Shown: in pieces, positions 52,951 to 63,909 of the stretch
Layout of the letters: the number at the start of each line of letters is the position of its first letter
How positions within the stretch are numbered: position 1 is the first letter of the stretch
Assembly (NCBI GenBank): GCA_039105265.1
Contig: JAPFFF010000054.1
Span: 1 to 64,000 of the forward strand
DNA: 64,000 nt
Direction: 5' to 3'
Origin: Tritrichomonas musculus
Lineage: Eukaryota; Parabasalia; Tritrichomonadida; Tritrichomonadidae
Position numbers and translations under genes: made by a program
Notes under the pieces: model-generated
What the model saw: the letters and a program-made list of their open reading frames with translations, nothing else
Databases searched by the model: none
Told to the model about the DNA's origin: nothing

Positions 52951-54327
52951 TAAAAATATTGAATATTTGGGAGTATGAAAAACCTTTTTTTATTGCTTCC
53001 TTATAAAGATGCAAAATTTTTATGATTTTGTTAAAAAAATTGGGTCCGCAATTATAGTTGTCGGAAATGCTGGATATTAAATGAAGTATTGAATTGAATA
53101 AATATTTGTCATCTTGAATTCAGGGATGGTCAATGTTGAAAAAATTGATCAACGGCGTCACTTTTTTGGTGGCTCGTTGTCAACGTTAACTTCGTTATTT
53201 CAACGTCAACGATCAACGATAAGTGTTTCGTTGAAATTGATCGTCCAAAAAAGAGGCACTTTTTTATTTCTATCGCCGTTGATTTAAAATTAAATTATCA
53301 TTTCTGTAACATATATATATTTTTGGTATTTATATAGATATGATAATGATATTTACTAATTTTTTCAAAATAAAAATGCTTCATTAAATCATACCAAATA
53401 TAAATTGAATCGATAAAGTTTTTTTTCAGAAAAAGTTGATTCTCAAAAAAAATCAACTTTTCAAAAAGCATAACGTTAACCTAATTCATTAGAGACGGAT
53501 GTAAACAACAAATATATAAGTATATAAATTTTGAATAATAAGATTTTAACAATTATATCAGTATGACTCAAAAGAGCAAAAAACAAAAGAGTTTATATTT
53601 ATATATATTTGTTGTTTTTTACAACTATATTATGTGCAATATATATTAGATATAAAAGGAAAAATAAGTTAAAAACATATACATGACTTGTACATTAGAA
53701 ATATGAGATATATATATATAAATGAGTTATATATAAATATATTCAAAGGTTTACGCATTTAAATTTTTGAATAAAAATGGAAAATTCAAAATATAAAATT
53801 CAAAATTCCATTCAAATATTCGTTTCAAAGCTTTCTTTGGTTTCATTAAATATTTGTTGAAGATTTTGGATATTTTCTTCCATTTAATCTTCATTCTCCA
53901 TATAATCCAAGAAATTTTGTTGATTATTTTTCATATTTTCTACGGCTACTTGTAAATTCAATATTTTTTTTATAAAAACTTTTTTACATCACATTTTTAT
54001 TAACCTAATATTTTAACGTAACTTTTGACAATATAAAAAAATATTAATGCAAATCAATTATTTATGTTCAAAAAATATTTTTATTCTTATATTAAAGATA
54101 AAAAATTGTTTTTCATTAATTCTTGCTGATATTGATCAAAAAATTATGTGTTCATAGATTATTATATTTGATTGATAAAACATTAAACAAAATATCATAG
54201 AAAAAAAAAGGTTTTATACATCAGTATTATTACAAAATAATTCAAATACATCTAAAGTATACAAAAAAAAAAAAAGATTTTATCAATTTTATTATTTATT
54301 TAAATGACAATAATAACCTAAAGGAAT
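52951..54327. other. 1.4-kb region with CGTTGA cluster and coiled-coil remnant
   Basis: At 53122-53250 a GC-richer patch starts CAGGGATGGTCAATG (like a hAT-element tip) and contains about nine CGTTGA or TCAACG words. On the minus strand, about 53835-53985 reads as a short helical remnant (NLQVAVENMKNNQQNFLDY). No intact gene. Confidence 0.45.
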
Positions 54328-54711
<384 letters not shown>

Positions 54712-54862
54712 TTATAGTAGTGTCTTTATTTCTCATTTAAAAAACAATGGAGTAAATTGCCATCCAACAACACCATTCTACACCACCACGTATTAAATGA
54801 TTTAATCATCATCATTCAATTTACTCTTTATGATGCAAAATGACATTTAGTTTTTTGAGAAA

Positions 54863-54882
54863 TGGCGCCTTTTTTGGCGGGG
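54863..54882 (+). promoter_or_regulatory. GC-rich histone promoter motif (E2F-like)
   Basis: TGGCGCCTTTTTTGGCGGGG, about 160 bp upstream of the H3 ATG, within AT-rich DNA. TTTTTTGGCGGG resembles the E2F/DP consensus (TTTSSCGC), which drives S-phase histone genes in other eukaryotes. It lies between H4 and H3 and could serve both. Conserved in the second H3 promoter. Confidence 0.55.
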
Positions 54883-55004
54883 ATAAATAATCCATTTTAC
54901 ACCTAAATGAATTTGTATTAAAAAAAATATAATTTTCATTTAAAAATATATGGGGCAAACAGGTATGAATGAAAGAGAAAAAATGAATTACAGAGAAAAA
55001 TAAT

Positions 55005-55009
55005 TCATT
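55005..55009 (+). promoter_or_regulatory. initiator of H3 copy 1
   Basis: TCATT, A+1 at 55007, 17 nt upstream of the ATG. Confidence 0.6.
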
Positions 55010-55023
55010 TTATTTTAAGTAAA

Positions 55024-55440
55024 ATGGCTCGTACTAAACAAACAGCACGTAAATCAACAGGTGGTAAAACACCACGTAAATCACTTGGAGCTAAAGCTGC
55101 ACGTAAATCAACGCCGGTTGTTGATTCGCAAGGAGCTAAGAAACAACATCGTTTCAGACCAGGTACCGTTGCACTTAGAGAAATCAGGAAATATCAAAAG
55201 AGCACCGATCTTCTTATTCGTAAACTTCCATTCCAACGACTTGTTCGTGAGATTGCGTCAGGTTTCCGTGGAGATCTTCGTTTCCAATCGTCAGCTATTG
55301 CAGCTCTTCAAGAAGCATCAGAAGCATATCTTGTTGGTCTTTTTGAAGATACTAACCTTTGTGCTATTCATGCTAACCGAGTTACCATTATGGAACGAGA
55401 TGTTCAATTAGCACAACGTATTCGTGGAGAAAGGAACTAA
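55024..55440 (+). CDS. H3: histone H3 (copy 1)
   Basis: 138 residues starting [20 protein letters not shown], so K4, K9, K14, S10 and K18-equivalent positions are present. The tail-core junction is divergent and a few residues longer than in animals ([20 protein letters not shown] where KSAPATGGVKKPHRYRPG is usual). The core is canonical ([31 protein letters not shown]). Core nucleosome protein. Divergent from H4; promoter contains the E2F-like motif at 54863 and initiator at 55007. Protein identical to the copy at 59197. Confidence 0.97.
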   Translation: MARTKQTARKSTGGKTPRKSLGAKAARKSTPVVDSQGAKKQHRFRPGTVALREIRKYQKSTDLLIRKLPFQRLVREIASGFRGDLRFQSSAIAALQEASEAYLVGLFEDTNLCAIHANRVTIMERDVQLAQRIRGERN

Positions 55441-56475
55441 TATAATATAATATAATAACATTACAACCACAATTACTATTACTATTAATAAAATGTAAGT
55501 ATAATTTGATTTGCTATTTAAACTATTTTTTAATATTTTATTTATTCAATTTTCAAAGAATTTTATAGATTTTTTTATTTTATTACTAACAAGAGTACTT
55601 TATTAGTAACAACAGTACTTTATTACATTATTCTCTCTTTCATTTTGTAACAAAAGCTTAACAATATCATCTTTTTGATTTTTATCAGCTGTTTGAAATC
55701 GCATTATACTATCTTTACATATACTATCTAAGTACTTATAGTTAATTTCAATGTTTTTATCTTCCAGAAAAATATTAACAGTAATCAATACTGCCAATTT
55801 TTATTCTTTGATTAATGCAGCTTCATATTATTAAAGATCATGATCTAGCTTTTACATTTTTGTCAGTTTCTTTGATTTATATTGAATATTAACATCAATA
55901 TTATCATTTTACAAATAACCCTTACGGCCGTAGGCCGTAGTTGGAGAGAGCCGTTGTCAAATCCGTAATTTTGCCGATTTTATTTGGTCGATTTTGAGAA
56001 GAAATTAAATTATATTATTTTTTCAAAATCTTTTAAATTCAATTAATATAATTACTTATTAGTAATTTTTTATTACACGTTTGATAATAAATGGAGGAGA
56101 CTCTTCAGTCTTCTGAAAAAGTTATGAGATTGATATTGGATAATAGATTTGAGCAGGCGAAGATGATTTGAGTAAATAATGTTATGCTGATGTTGAATAA
56201 AATCAACTTATATAACTGCAAGGACAACCATATGCAAGTGAGATTAATTTCTGTAATAAAATGGTTTAGTTTATTACAATGAATTTTTTATATATAATAT
56301 AAAGTATTCAAAGCAATTATTCAAAAAGTTTTGGCATGACCATTTATTATTTGAAAAAGTTACAGTTTTTAATATATTTATTTAAATAATCATAGTATAT
56401 ATAAGATTTATTAAAAAGATAAAAACATTTTTTGGTAATACATGGCAAAAATTAAAATATTTATAAATTTTTTTA
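55441..56475. other. intergenic with GC patch
   Basis: About 1 kb. At 55918-55975 a GC-rich patch includes the palindromic ACGGCCGT and TACGGCCGTAGGCCGTA; no RNA family recognised. An ankyrin remnant lies at 55603-55797. The rest is AT-rich. Confidence 0.5.
55603..55797 (-). pseudogene. ankyrin-protein fragment
   Basis: A short minus-strand frame reads LEDKNIEINYKYLDSICKDS and ADKNQKDDIVKLLLQNEREN before a stop. The second part matches the C-terminal half of an ankyrin repeat as seen in DUF3447 genes of this window. No start and no further repeats, so a remnant only. Confidence 0.35.
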
Positions 56476-57252
56476 ATGAAGCAAATTAAATGTGTTTTGG
56501 TCGGTGATATAGATTGCGATAAAACAAAACTTCTCATTTGTTATTCAACAAATTCATTTTCTGAACAATACATTTCAACAGTATTTGATAATTATTCAAC
56601 AAATGTAAAAGTGGAAGATCAACCAATAAATTTACAACTTTGGGATACATCTGGTCAAGAAGAATATAAAAGAACTCGTTCATTATCATACACACAAACA
56701 GATGTTTTCGTTATCTTATTTTCACTCGTTAATCCAGCATCACTAGAGAATGTAGAAAAAATATGGCTACCAGAAATCAAAAGATACTGTCCAGAAACAC
56801 CATTTATTCTTGTTGGAACAAAATCAAATTTACGTGATGAATTTAATCTTCATGAATCTGAATTCATAGAAAAAGGGTGGCATCCTGTTTCATATGAAGA
56901 AGGTAATAGAATGAAAAATAAAATTGGTGCACAAAGTTATATTGAATGTGACATATTGAAACATTATAATATAACTGAAGTTTTTGAATCAGCAATAAAA
57001 GCCGTCTTGCATTACCATGTAGAAACCTCTGAAGAAATTAAGTCAAAGTTGAAAAAAGAAAAAAAAGAAAAGAAAAGGCTTCAAAAAGAAGAGAAAAAAA
57101 GAAAAAGACAAAAGAAAAAAGAAGAAAAGCAAAAGAAAAAAACAGAGAGAAAAGAAAAAAAGAAACAAAAAAAGATAAACAAAAGCAAAAACAAAAAGAA
57201 ATTGAACGTTGAATTTAAAGTTAATATCAGCTTGAAAATATCTTATAAATAA
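56476..57252 (+). CDS. Rho/Rac-like protein with degenerate GTP-binding motifs and lysine-rich tail
   Basis: 258 residues. Residues 1-180 align with Rho GTPases: switch I with YISTVFDNYSTNVKV, DTSGQEEYKRTRSLSY, and the Rho-specific insert region WHPVSYEEGNRMKNKIGAQSYIEC. But key nucleotide motifs are altered: the P-loop reads GDIDCDKTKLL (Asp where the invariant Gly precedes Lys), the base-specificity motif is GTKSN instead of TKxD, and the SAL/SAK motif is CDI. Residues ~185-245 are an extreme Lys/Glu/Arg helix (KKEKKEKKRLQKEEKKRKRQ) in place of a short hypervariable region, and there is no CaaX box. Likely a pseudo-GTPase held at membranes or nucleic acid by charge. The frame is intact. Confidence 0.8.
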   Translation: MKQIKCVLVGDIDCDKTKLLICYSTNSFSEQYISTVFDNYSTNVKVEDQPINLQLWDTSGQEEYKRTRSLSYTQTDVFVILFSLVNPASLENVEKIWLPEIKRYCPETPFILVGTKSNLRDEFNLHESEFIEKGWHPVSYEEGNRMKNKIGAQSYIECDILKHYNITEVFESAIKAVLHYHVETSEEIKSKLKKEKKEKKRLQKEEKKRKRQKKKEEKQKKKTERKEKKKQKKINKSKNKKKLNVEFKVNISLKISYK

Positions 57253-57769
57253 ACTACAATGAATGCTATTTTAAATATTGTATAGTGAATATCTATATCT
57301 TATTATATTACAAATATTATTTTAATTGCAGTTTTAGGTTGAAAATGACCAATATTAGCGCATTTTAAATAAAAATGCTTCTCAAAATGATATTTTACTT
57401 CCTTTCAAAAAGATCAAATGCTAAAAAGATGCCATCGATCATTTAAAGCCTAGTCTTATAAGCTTATCATATTGATCTCTTTGAATTGTTTTTTTTACCA
57501 ATTTTAAATTTTTGATGAAAAAAGCAGGATTATTGTTGCAAATAATGCTAGTAAAAAGTAAGTTGTAGACTGAAGAAAATAAAGAAAGGCTAATCATCAA
57601 TAAAAAAGCATTAATTCTTATTTAAAAGTTATTGATGCTGAAATTCATATGCTTCGACTTTCAATTTCTTGTTTCAAACTTTTCTGTGAACTTGTCAATT
57701 TTTTGTTTTTCGTTTCATTGAACAAAATCGTAGTTTTTTTTAATGATTTAAAAAAATTCAATTGATGAA
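57253..57769. other. intergenic, nothing recognised
   Basis: AT-rich between the Rho-like gene and the kinase pseudogene (convergent). No gene seen. Confidence 0.5.
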
Positions 57770-58760
57770 GGACGGTTTTCAGGCGATTCTGACAAGCATC
57801 TATTAATCAAATCATTGATCCAAGGCCCAACTTTTCCAGGAATGCTGGGAGTTCCTCTACCTACATTCAAGTAACTATATAAATGAACGTAATTCCAATT
57901 GAATAAACATCGACTTTGCTTGTGAATACAGCATCACCTTCATCCAAAAGTTCAGGAGCCATGAAACGCAATGATACAATTCATTTTGATGAAGAAGCTT
58001 CCAATCCATCTTCTTTTGTAAGTCCAAAATCGGTGATTCTTGCATGCAATTTAATAGAGAGGAGAACATTGGCAGGCTTCAAGTCTCTGCGCATGATATT
58101 TCCAAGGACAAGTTCAACTCATACTTTTTGATTGCATTCAAGAGAATTCGGCTCAAATGCAAGCATGATTGATGGAAGATGCAAACTATCTCCATTATTG
58201 AAGCCATGAATCTTGACGAGGCATGGATGATGGAGTTTGAAAAGGATTTCACTTTCAGAAAAAAAAAACGTTGCTTGGAAAACTAATTTTACTGTTGACG
58301 TTGAACCTTGGCCAATCAATGATTCTTCTTCATAGTCTTCAATGTTATAAATTTCTATGTCTTTGGATTTATCTTTGTGTGCTGATGATAATAGCTTCAT
58401 CTTGTTCACTTTTTGGCGATATTTTCCAATCGCTTATTTTGTATTCTTGCAGTTTACAATTCGCATCCAATTGAACCATTTTTATCATTTAATGATATAT
58501 CATTATCGTTTTTATGAAGCAATTCATAATCTTTATTAATGCTTTCATCATCAAACTGAGTATTTTTTGTTTAAATAATCTGGTCCTGTTGATAATGATT
58601 TTTTTTTTTTTTTGCTTTGGTCAATTGACCTTGGTTTTCTTCGATTATTTTGCTTCTATTGTCATATATAAAAATGACAAAATACCTATGCGACCAAATT
58701 CAATTGCATAAATCAAAGGCGTTTTATTAAAAAATATGTTCAATTCCATAAAATATAATT
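57770..58760 (-). pseudogene. ankyrin - coiled coil - protein kinase, broken
   Basis: On the minus strand from 58760: an ankyrin piece (NKTPLIYAIEFGRIGILSFL), a charged helical linker, then a kinase domain with glycine loop IGQGSTSTVKLVF, RRDLKPANVLL in place of HRDLKPxN, DFG in ITDFGLTK, MAPELLDEG and KVDVYSIGITFIY, ending near 57770 in a short C-lobe remnant. Several frame changes and stops interrupt it, and parts of the N-lobe and activation segment are missing. It sits between the two H3 copies, in the stretch lying outside their duplicated blocks. Confidence 0.6.
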
Positions 58761-59036
58761 TTTTGTAATTCTTTGAAAAAAGATATTATTGAATTTCATG
58801 AATGATTTTGCTAAAATTCTTTTGCAATTAATTTGCTTGCTGACAATTAATCTCTGAACTGTAGTGAAATCACCAGTGTCAATGCTTCAAGACATTCTTT
58901 GTTAGTCGTTTTTAATAACCAAATGAAAACAATTCAAAGCACCAAAAAAAAACATTTTACACCATCAAAACCCAAAAGATTAGAAATGATATTCAATTTT
59001 TTATGGTGCAAAATGACATTTAGTTTTTTGAGATAA

Positions 59037-59055
59037 TGGCGCCTTTTTTGGCGGG
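59037..59055 (+). promoter_or_regulatory. GC-rich histone promoter motif (E2F-like), copy 2
   Basis: TGGCGCCTTTTTTGGCGGG, conserved with the motif at 54863 while neighbouring bases have changed (GATAA became GGAA). Confidence 0.55.
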
Positions 59056-59177
59056 GGAAATAATCCACTTTACACCTAAATGAATTTGTATTAAAAAAAA
59101 TATAATTTTCATTTAAAAATATATGGGGCAAAAAGGTATGAATGAAAGAGAAAAAATGAATTACAGAGAAAAATAAT

Positions 59178-59182
59178 TCATT
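59178..59182 (+). promoter_or_regulatory. initiator of H3 copy 2
   Basis: TCATT, A+1 at 59180, 17 nt upstream of the ATG. Confidence 0.6.
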
Positions 59183-59196
59183 TTATTTTAAGTAAA

Positions 59197-59613
59197 ATGG
59201 CTCGTACTAAACAAACAGCACGTAAATCAACAGGTGGTAAAACACCACGTAAATCACTTGGAGCTAAAGCTGCACGTAAATCAACACCGGTTGTTGATTC
59301 GCAAGGAGCTAAGAAACAACATCGTTTCAGACCAGGTACCGTTGCACTTAGAGAAATCAGGAAATATCAAAAGAGCACCGATCTTCTTATTCGTAAACTT
59401 CCATTCCAACGACTTGTTCGTGAGATTGCGTCAGGTTTCCGTGGAGATCTTCGTTTCCAATCGTCAGCTATTGCAGCTCTTCAAGAAGCATCAGAAGCAT
59501 ATCTTGTTGGTCTTTTTGAAGATACTAACCTTTGTGCTATTCATGCTAACCGAGTTACCATTATGGAACGAGATGTTCAATTAGCACAACGTATTCGTGG
59601 AGAAAGGAACTAA
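59197..59613 (+). CDS. H3: histone H3 (copy 2)
   Basis: 138 residues, identical in protein sequence to the gene at 55024-55440; the coding DNA differs by one silent base. It keeps the whole upstream promoter (E2F-like motif, initiator), so it should be expressed with the same timing. It has no divergent H4 partner: upstream lies the ankyrin-kinase pseudogene. Near identity, even in AT-rich flanks, points to a recent duplication or ongoing gene conversion. Confidence 0.97.
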   Translation: MARTKQTARKSTGGKTPRKSLGAKAARKSTPVVDSQGAKKQHRFRPGTVALREIRKYQKSTDLLIRKLPFQRLVREIASGFRGDLRFQSSAIAALQEASEAYLVGLFEDTNLCAIHANRVTIMERDVQLAQRIRGERN

Positions 59614-59685
59614 TATAATATAATGTAATATAATATTATAACATTACAACTACAATTACTATTACTATTAATAAAATGTAAGTAT

Positions 59686-60397
59686 AATTTTATATACTAG
59701 CTTTAATTTTTAAATGTTAAAATTCTTGTCAGATAATTTCAAAGAACTTGATTTTAATAAAGCTGTTGACAAAAATCAAGGTCTTCTGTGAATGAATGAA
59801 GTTAGATTTTGTAATGGCAAGAAAGATTACTCTTCAATTATTAATAATTAAGGATTTGAAAAAAAGAATCTCTAATTGGCCAAAGATATTAAAGGATGGT
59901 GTAGTACTGAAAATTTCTGAAAATTGATTTGAAATGTATATGCTACATCAGAGAAATGAAGAATATGCTACCGTGGCCATAATTATTTTGATCTAACTCA
60001 AATGACACACCATCTTATGAAGTTAAGGTTTACACCTTTATTTATATTTTGGTGAAATTTCGAAACCAACTTTATTTAATTAATCGAGAAAATTTTCAAT
60101 ATCAAATTTTTTGAGATTAAATTTGAAGAAAAAATACCCACTTTTTGAGTATGTAGGGTTCGAAAAAGATTTTGACCATTATAATCTGAAAAAATGATTT
60201 ATTAGTTTTATTGAAAATTTTATTAAAAATATATTTTAAATCTCTCGTTTTCGTTTTTTCATTTCGAAGGCAATTCAATTTTGAATCGATAGATGAACTG
60301 TTTTCCTTTAAAAAGTCGATTTTTGTATTTATGCAACTTTCAAAATTTAAATTATTTCTCTCAAAAAATTATATTCAAAATAATCACATTTACTGTA
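59686..60397. other. intergenic with an eroded coding trace
   Basis: About 59710-60010 on the plus strand shows readable fragments (LSDNFKELDFNKAVDKNQGL, NGKKDYSSIIN) broken by many stops; family unknown. TCACA with A at 60386 is a plausible initiator 12 nt before the protease ATG chosen below. Confidence 0.4.
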
Positions 60398-63300
60398 ATG
60401 TTTCTCCTTACACTGATATCTCTGATTCATACAAATCATTCATTCAATAAAAAGCAGTTCACAATATTATCGAAGAAACAAACCTTGTCTTTATTGCCAC
60501 CTCAATGGTACTATGTTCATATCAATTCATTTAAGGATATTAATCAAATCAAATCAATATTACCAAACCTTAAGATATCACCACTTGAATTTAATGGCGA
60601 TTATTTGACTCTCTTCTTGACACCTAATGAGGCAAGGCTTATTAACCAAATTCCGAATATTAATATATATACCAAAAAACCTAAGAAAGTGACATTTTCT
60701 ATTGAACAAAAGAAAGAAACATATCTTGTTTATGCCCACTCAAGTTTTACAGCTCCTACAAATTCTCAAACAATATCTCGTTCAGGTCCATTTTATTTCG
60801 TTTCGACAAGTCAACCAACGAGGATTGAAAACGATCCCTCTGTTCTTTCAATCAAGAAAGTACCTCATTTCCATACAATGAATCGATGGACAACTGGATT
60901 TCTTCAATCAGGCAATCAAGATTATATCATCAAAAACGGTTATTACACCTCAAATCGTAAATATAATGACAGAGGACTAAATGGCTCCAATGTAATAGTC
61001 ACATTAATTGATTCAGGTACAGATGTCAATAATTGTCTCTTTAATGATCCAAAATATCCAACACCATATAACGAAACCAACCTCAACCACCGAAAGATTG
61101 TTCGTTATGATCCATTTGCAGATCGTTATGATAAAGTAATTGGCCATGGAACTCATTGTGCAGGAATTATTGCAGGCTCAACTGAATCTTTACCAATGAG
61201 CTTATATAACGGCCAAGCACCAGCAGCCAAACTTTATGTCGCAGACATTGGATTTGATTCCAATAAGTCCATTGATGTTTCATTTACATTTGATATTTTC
61301 CAACAGTCAATAAAGCTAAATTCACCAATTATTTCATGTAGTTGGGGAGCCGCCGAAAACTCTCCAGAATTCACACAAATGTTTGACTATTTAAGCTATG
61401 AAAATCCATCACATTTATTTGTTTTTGCAGCTGGTAATGATTACTCTTCTTACACAATTGGATCACCTGCTAACTCGAAGAATGTTTTGACTATCGCTTC
61501 GTCTTATCCAACCCGTTCTTTTTACTTGGAGGATAAGTCACACATTGTCAAAATTGTCGATGGAAATGAACAGTTGACAGTTACATCAACAAATGTTTTT
61601 TCAACAATGAAAAAGCATGAAATTTCATATTTTGACAACATTGAATTGATAACTTACAACGAGAACCTTCTTCCTAGTGAATATGCAAACAAAGCTGTTG
61701 TTATTTATAGATCATATTCATATAGCATTTACAACAAGAAAATCTTTGATACTTTGGCAAGTAATAATGCTAAAGTTGCCATTGTTTTTGATGTTTATTC
61801 AGTCAATCATGACGACATTGCTGTCCTTACTACTTCGTCATCTAATAAAGCTTTCTTTGCTAGACATAACAAAATCAGCATAACTATTGATATTCCTACT
61901 ACAACCAAAGAAATGACTGCTGCTGATTATTCATCTAAAGGTCCATCTTTTTATGGAAATAGAAAGCCAGATATCATGGCACCAGGCACTTCAATTTATT
62001 CAGCAAGTAACTTTGAAAACTCAAATGAATGCACAGCTAAATCTTCATTGGTTGAAATGTCAGGAACATCAATGGCAACTCCTGCTGTATCAGGCTCATT
62101 AGCACTTGTTTATCAGTATTTAAAGGAAGGAATTCATGGACTTAATTTTGATAAATCTAATGTAATCACATCAGCACTTCTTCGTGCTTTTGCTATTGCT
62201 GGATCAGGTGACAAAGCTGACATTGAACAAGGTTATGGAAACCTTAATTTAAGCAGAATTCTTATTTATCCAAATCTTGATTTCGGAAGTGGATTAAGAT
62301 TTTACTCTGATAAAATCAATCACAATGAATTCATTTCTTTCTTCGTTAAAACAGATCATGTTGGATCTTTATCACTTTCACTTGCCTGGATTGATGTTCC
62401 TATTAATTTACAATCGTTGTATCCTCTCTTTTCCTATTTTGAGTTCTATTTAATTGGACCAGACGGAAATGTTTATGATGTTGAAGAGCAATTTTCAACA
62501 TCAAAGAAGATTGTCATTAATGATGCACCTGTTGGAACTTATGAAATTCGACTTAGAATGAATCAAATTGTTCCATCTGAATATTCAGTTGATTATTCAC
62601 TTGTTATTGTTGGTCCATTTGATCATCTTAACTTCATCAATAATCCAAGCGGACTTAAGCCAAGCACACCAAAATCATGCTCATCCAAATGTCCATCTAA
62701 CAAATGCAACACACAAACAGCAACATGCGTATGTGACAAATTGCACACTGGAACAAATTGTGAATTTGAAGTCATTGATGTTTCTGAAGGTATTGAAATT
62801 CATCAAGTATTGAAAAAGAGAGACTTTTTGTATACTCGTTTAGATGCTTCCAAATACAAAAACATGAAACAATCTGAAATTGAAAAATTAACTTTAACAA
62901 TCATAACAAAAAGTGACAGGTTTTCTTATAGCAATGGAATAATTAGATTCTTCTTTAATACAGACAATAGCATGCCTCTTTCAATCCCCGCTTACTTTGT
63001 TCAGTTGCAAGGTGAAGTCACTTCATCATTTAGCATTCCTTTGTCTGATATCACCCAAATGGAAGACGTTTATTTAACAATTTTTAATGATTATGGAATT
63101 GATATTTCATTCTACTTAAATTGGACAGTGAAAAAGTCACTCACAACTAAAAATAGTGAAATTGAATTGAGAGACAATGATTTGAGTGATGATTCTTCTA
63201 AATTCACTCAAACAAAAGCATTCAAGATTTCGATGCTTGTTTTAATTGTTGTTGGTGGTGTTGCTATTGTCAGTATCCTTGCTGTTTTGATTGTAAAAAC

Positions 63301-63406
63301 AGTTAATAAGAAGAGCAGCAAAAAACATAATAATAATAATTATCAACAATATACGGATGCTACTTCTAATAATCAATTGAATGTTACATTGGTTGATGAT
63401 GTTTAA
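60398..63406 (+). CDS. membrane-anchored subtilisin-like serine protease (S8)
   Basis: About 1,002 residues from MFLLTLISLIHTNHSF, chosen because it gives a signal peptide and has initiator TCACA 12 nt upstream; the frame is open 35 codons further. Order: signal peptide (1-18), propeptide-like region (to ~150), S8 catalytic domain with Asp ~205 (VTLIDSGTDVN), His ~253 (GHGTHCAGIIAG), oxyanion Asn in AAGNDYSS, Ser ~558 (SGTSMATPAVSG), a beta-sandwich (~620-755), an EGF-like Cys cluster (~762-790, CNTQTATCVCDKLHTGTNC), a second beta region, one membrane helix (~942-968, LVLIVVGGVAIVSILAVLIV) and a basic/Asn-rich tail. The triad is complete. Family members of trichomonads are surface or lysosomal proteases; it resembles SUB-type proteases. 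Intact. Confidence 0.93.
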   Translation: MFLLTLISLIHTNHSFNKKQFTILSKKQTLSLLPPQWYYVHINSFKDINQIKSILPNLKISPLEFNGDYLTLFLTPNEARLINQIPNINIYTKKPKKVTFSIEQKKETYLVYAHSSFTAPTNSQTISRSGPFYFVSTSQPTRIENDPSVLSIKKVPHFHTMNRWTTGFLQSGNQDYIIKNGYYTSNRKYNDRGLNGSNVIVTLIDSGTDVNNCLFNDPKYPTPYNETNLNHRKIVRYDPFADRYDKVIGHGTHCAGIIAGSTESLPMSLYNGQAPAAKLYVADIGFDSNKSIDVSFTFDIFQQSIKLNSPIISCSWGAAENSPEFTQMFDYLSYENPSHLFVFAAGNDYSSYTIGSPANSKNVLTIASSYPTRSFYLEDKSHIVKIVDGNEQLTVTSTNVFSTMKKHEISYFDNIELITYNENLLPSEYANKAVVIYRSYSYSIYNKKIFDTLASNNAKVAIVFDVYSVNHDDIAVLTTSSSNKAFFARHNKISITIDIPTTTKEMTAADYSSKGPSFYGNRKPDIMAPGTSIYSASNFENSNECTAKSSLVEMSGTSMATPAVSGSLALVYQYLKEGIHGLNFDKSNVITSALLRAFAIAGSGDKADIEQGYGNLNLSRILIYPNLDFGSGLRFYSDKINHNEFISFFVKTDHVGSLSLSLAWIDVPINLQSLYPLFSYFEFYLIGPDGNVYDVEEQFSTSKKIVINDAPVGTYEIRLRMNQIVPSEYSVDYSLVIVGPFDHLNFINNPSGLKPSTPKSCSSKCPSNKCNTQTATCVCDKLHTGTNCEFEVIDVSEGIEIHQVLKKRDFLYTRLDASKYKNMKQSEIEKLTLTIITKSDRFSYSNGIIRFFFNTDNSMPLSIPAYFVQLQGEVTSSFSIPLSDITQMEDVYLTIFNDYGIDISFYLNWTVKKSLTTKNSEIELRDNDLSDDSSKFTQTKAFKISMLVLIVVGGVAIVSILAVLIVKTVNKKSSKKHNNNNYQQYTDATSNNQLNVTLVDDV

Positions 63407-63625
63407 AATAAAAGGTTTTATTTTATTCATAAATATTTTTTCCTTTCAACTTTTTTCAGATTAAAAATTGAATTGTTAAATGATTATTGAATTCAAAAAG
63501 CTGAAATAAACCTTTGAATAGAATAAACCTATAAATTTATCTTTTTTTTTCTTCTTTTAAAGATTTTTTCAATTTTTGATTTATTTTAAAATGAAAGAAA
63601 TCAATAGCTTAATATCGCTTTTGTA

Positions 63626-63722
63626 CAGGCTGTGCATTTCAAATCGGCCCTTTTGATAACTTTTGAAGGTCAATTTAAGGTCAAATATCCGTTAAAAGGG
63701 CCGATTTGAAATGCACAGACTG
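63626..63722. mobile_element. 97-bp mariner-type MITE, CAGNCTGTGCATTTCAAATC ends
   Basis: Terminal repeats of 29 bp with one mismatch: 63626-63654 (CAGGCTGTGCATTTCAAATC) and 63694-63722. TA dinucleotides flank both ends (63624-63625 and 63723-63724). CAG-beginning ends and TA duplication are typical of Tc1/mariner. The ~39-nt centre is AT-rich. It could fold into a near-perfect hairpin in RNA. Confidence 0.85.
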
Positions 63723-63909
63723 TAGTTAAAATTTTCATATTTTGAAAATTACTCAAATCCAAATTGGTTTTATTAATCCTTTTTTTTGCTAATTAATTTT
63801 ATCTAATTTTATATTCATTATTTATTTGCATGATATTCAAAAAAAAAAAAAAAAAAAAAAACTTTGTTAAATATATAGAGTGAGTAATATAGAATAATTA
63901 AATGATATT

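Larger units (their letters stand above)
54834..55509 (+). repeat. segmental duplication containing H3, copy 1
   Basis: About 675 bp nearly identical to 59007-59685, from the word TGCAAAATGACATTT to AAAATGTAAGTATAATTT. Upstream, coding and 3' flanks are all included. The coding part differs by a single silent change (ACG/ACA); flanks differ by a few substitutions and small indels. Confidence 0.9.
59007..59685 (+). repeat. segmental duplication containing H3, copy 2
   Basis: The partner of 54834-55509 in the same orientation. H4 and its promoter half are not included: the copied block begins mid-way in the H4-H3 intergenic region. Confidence 0.9.
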
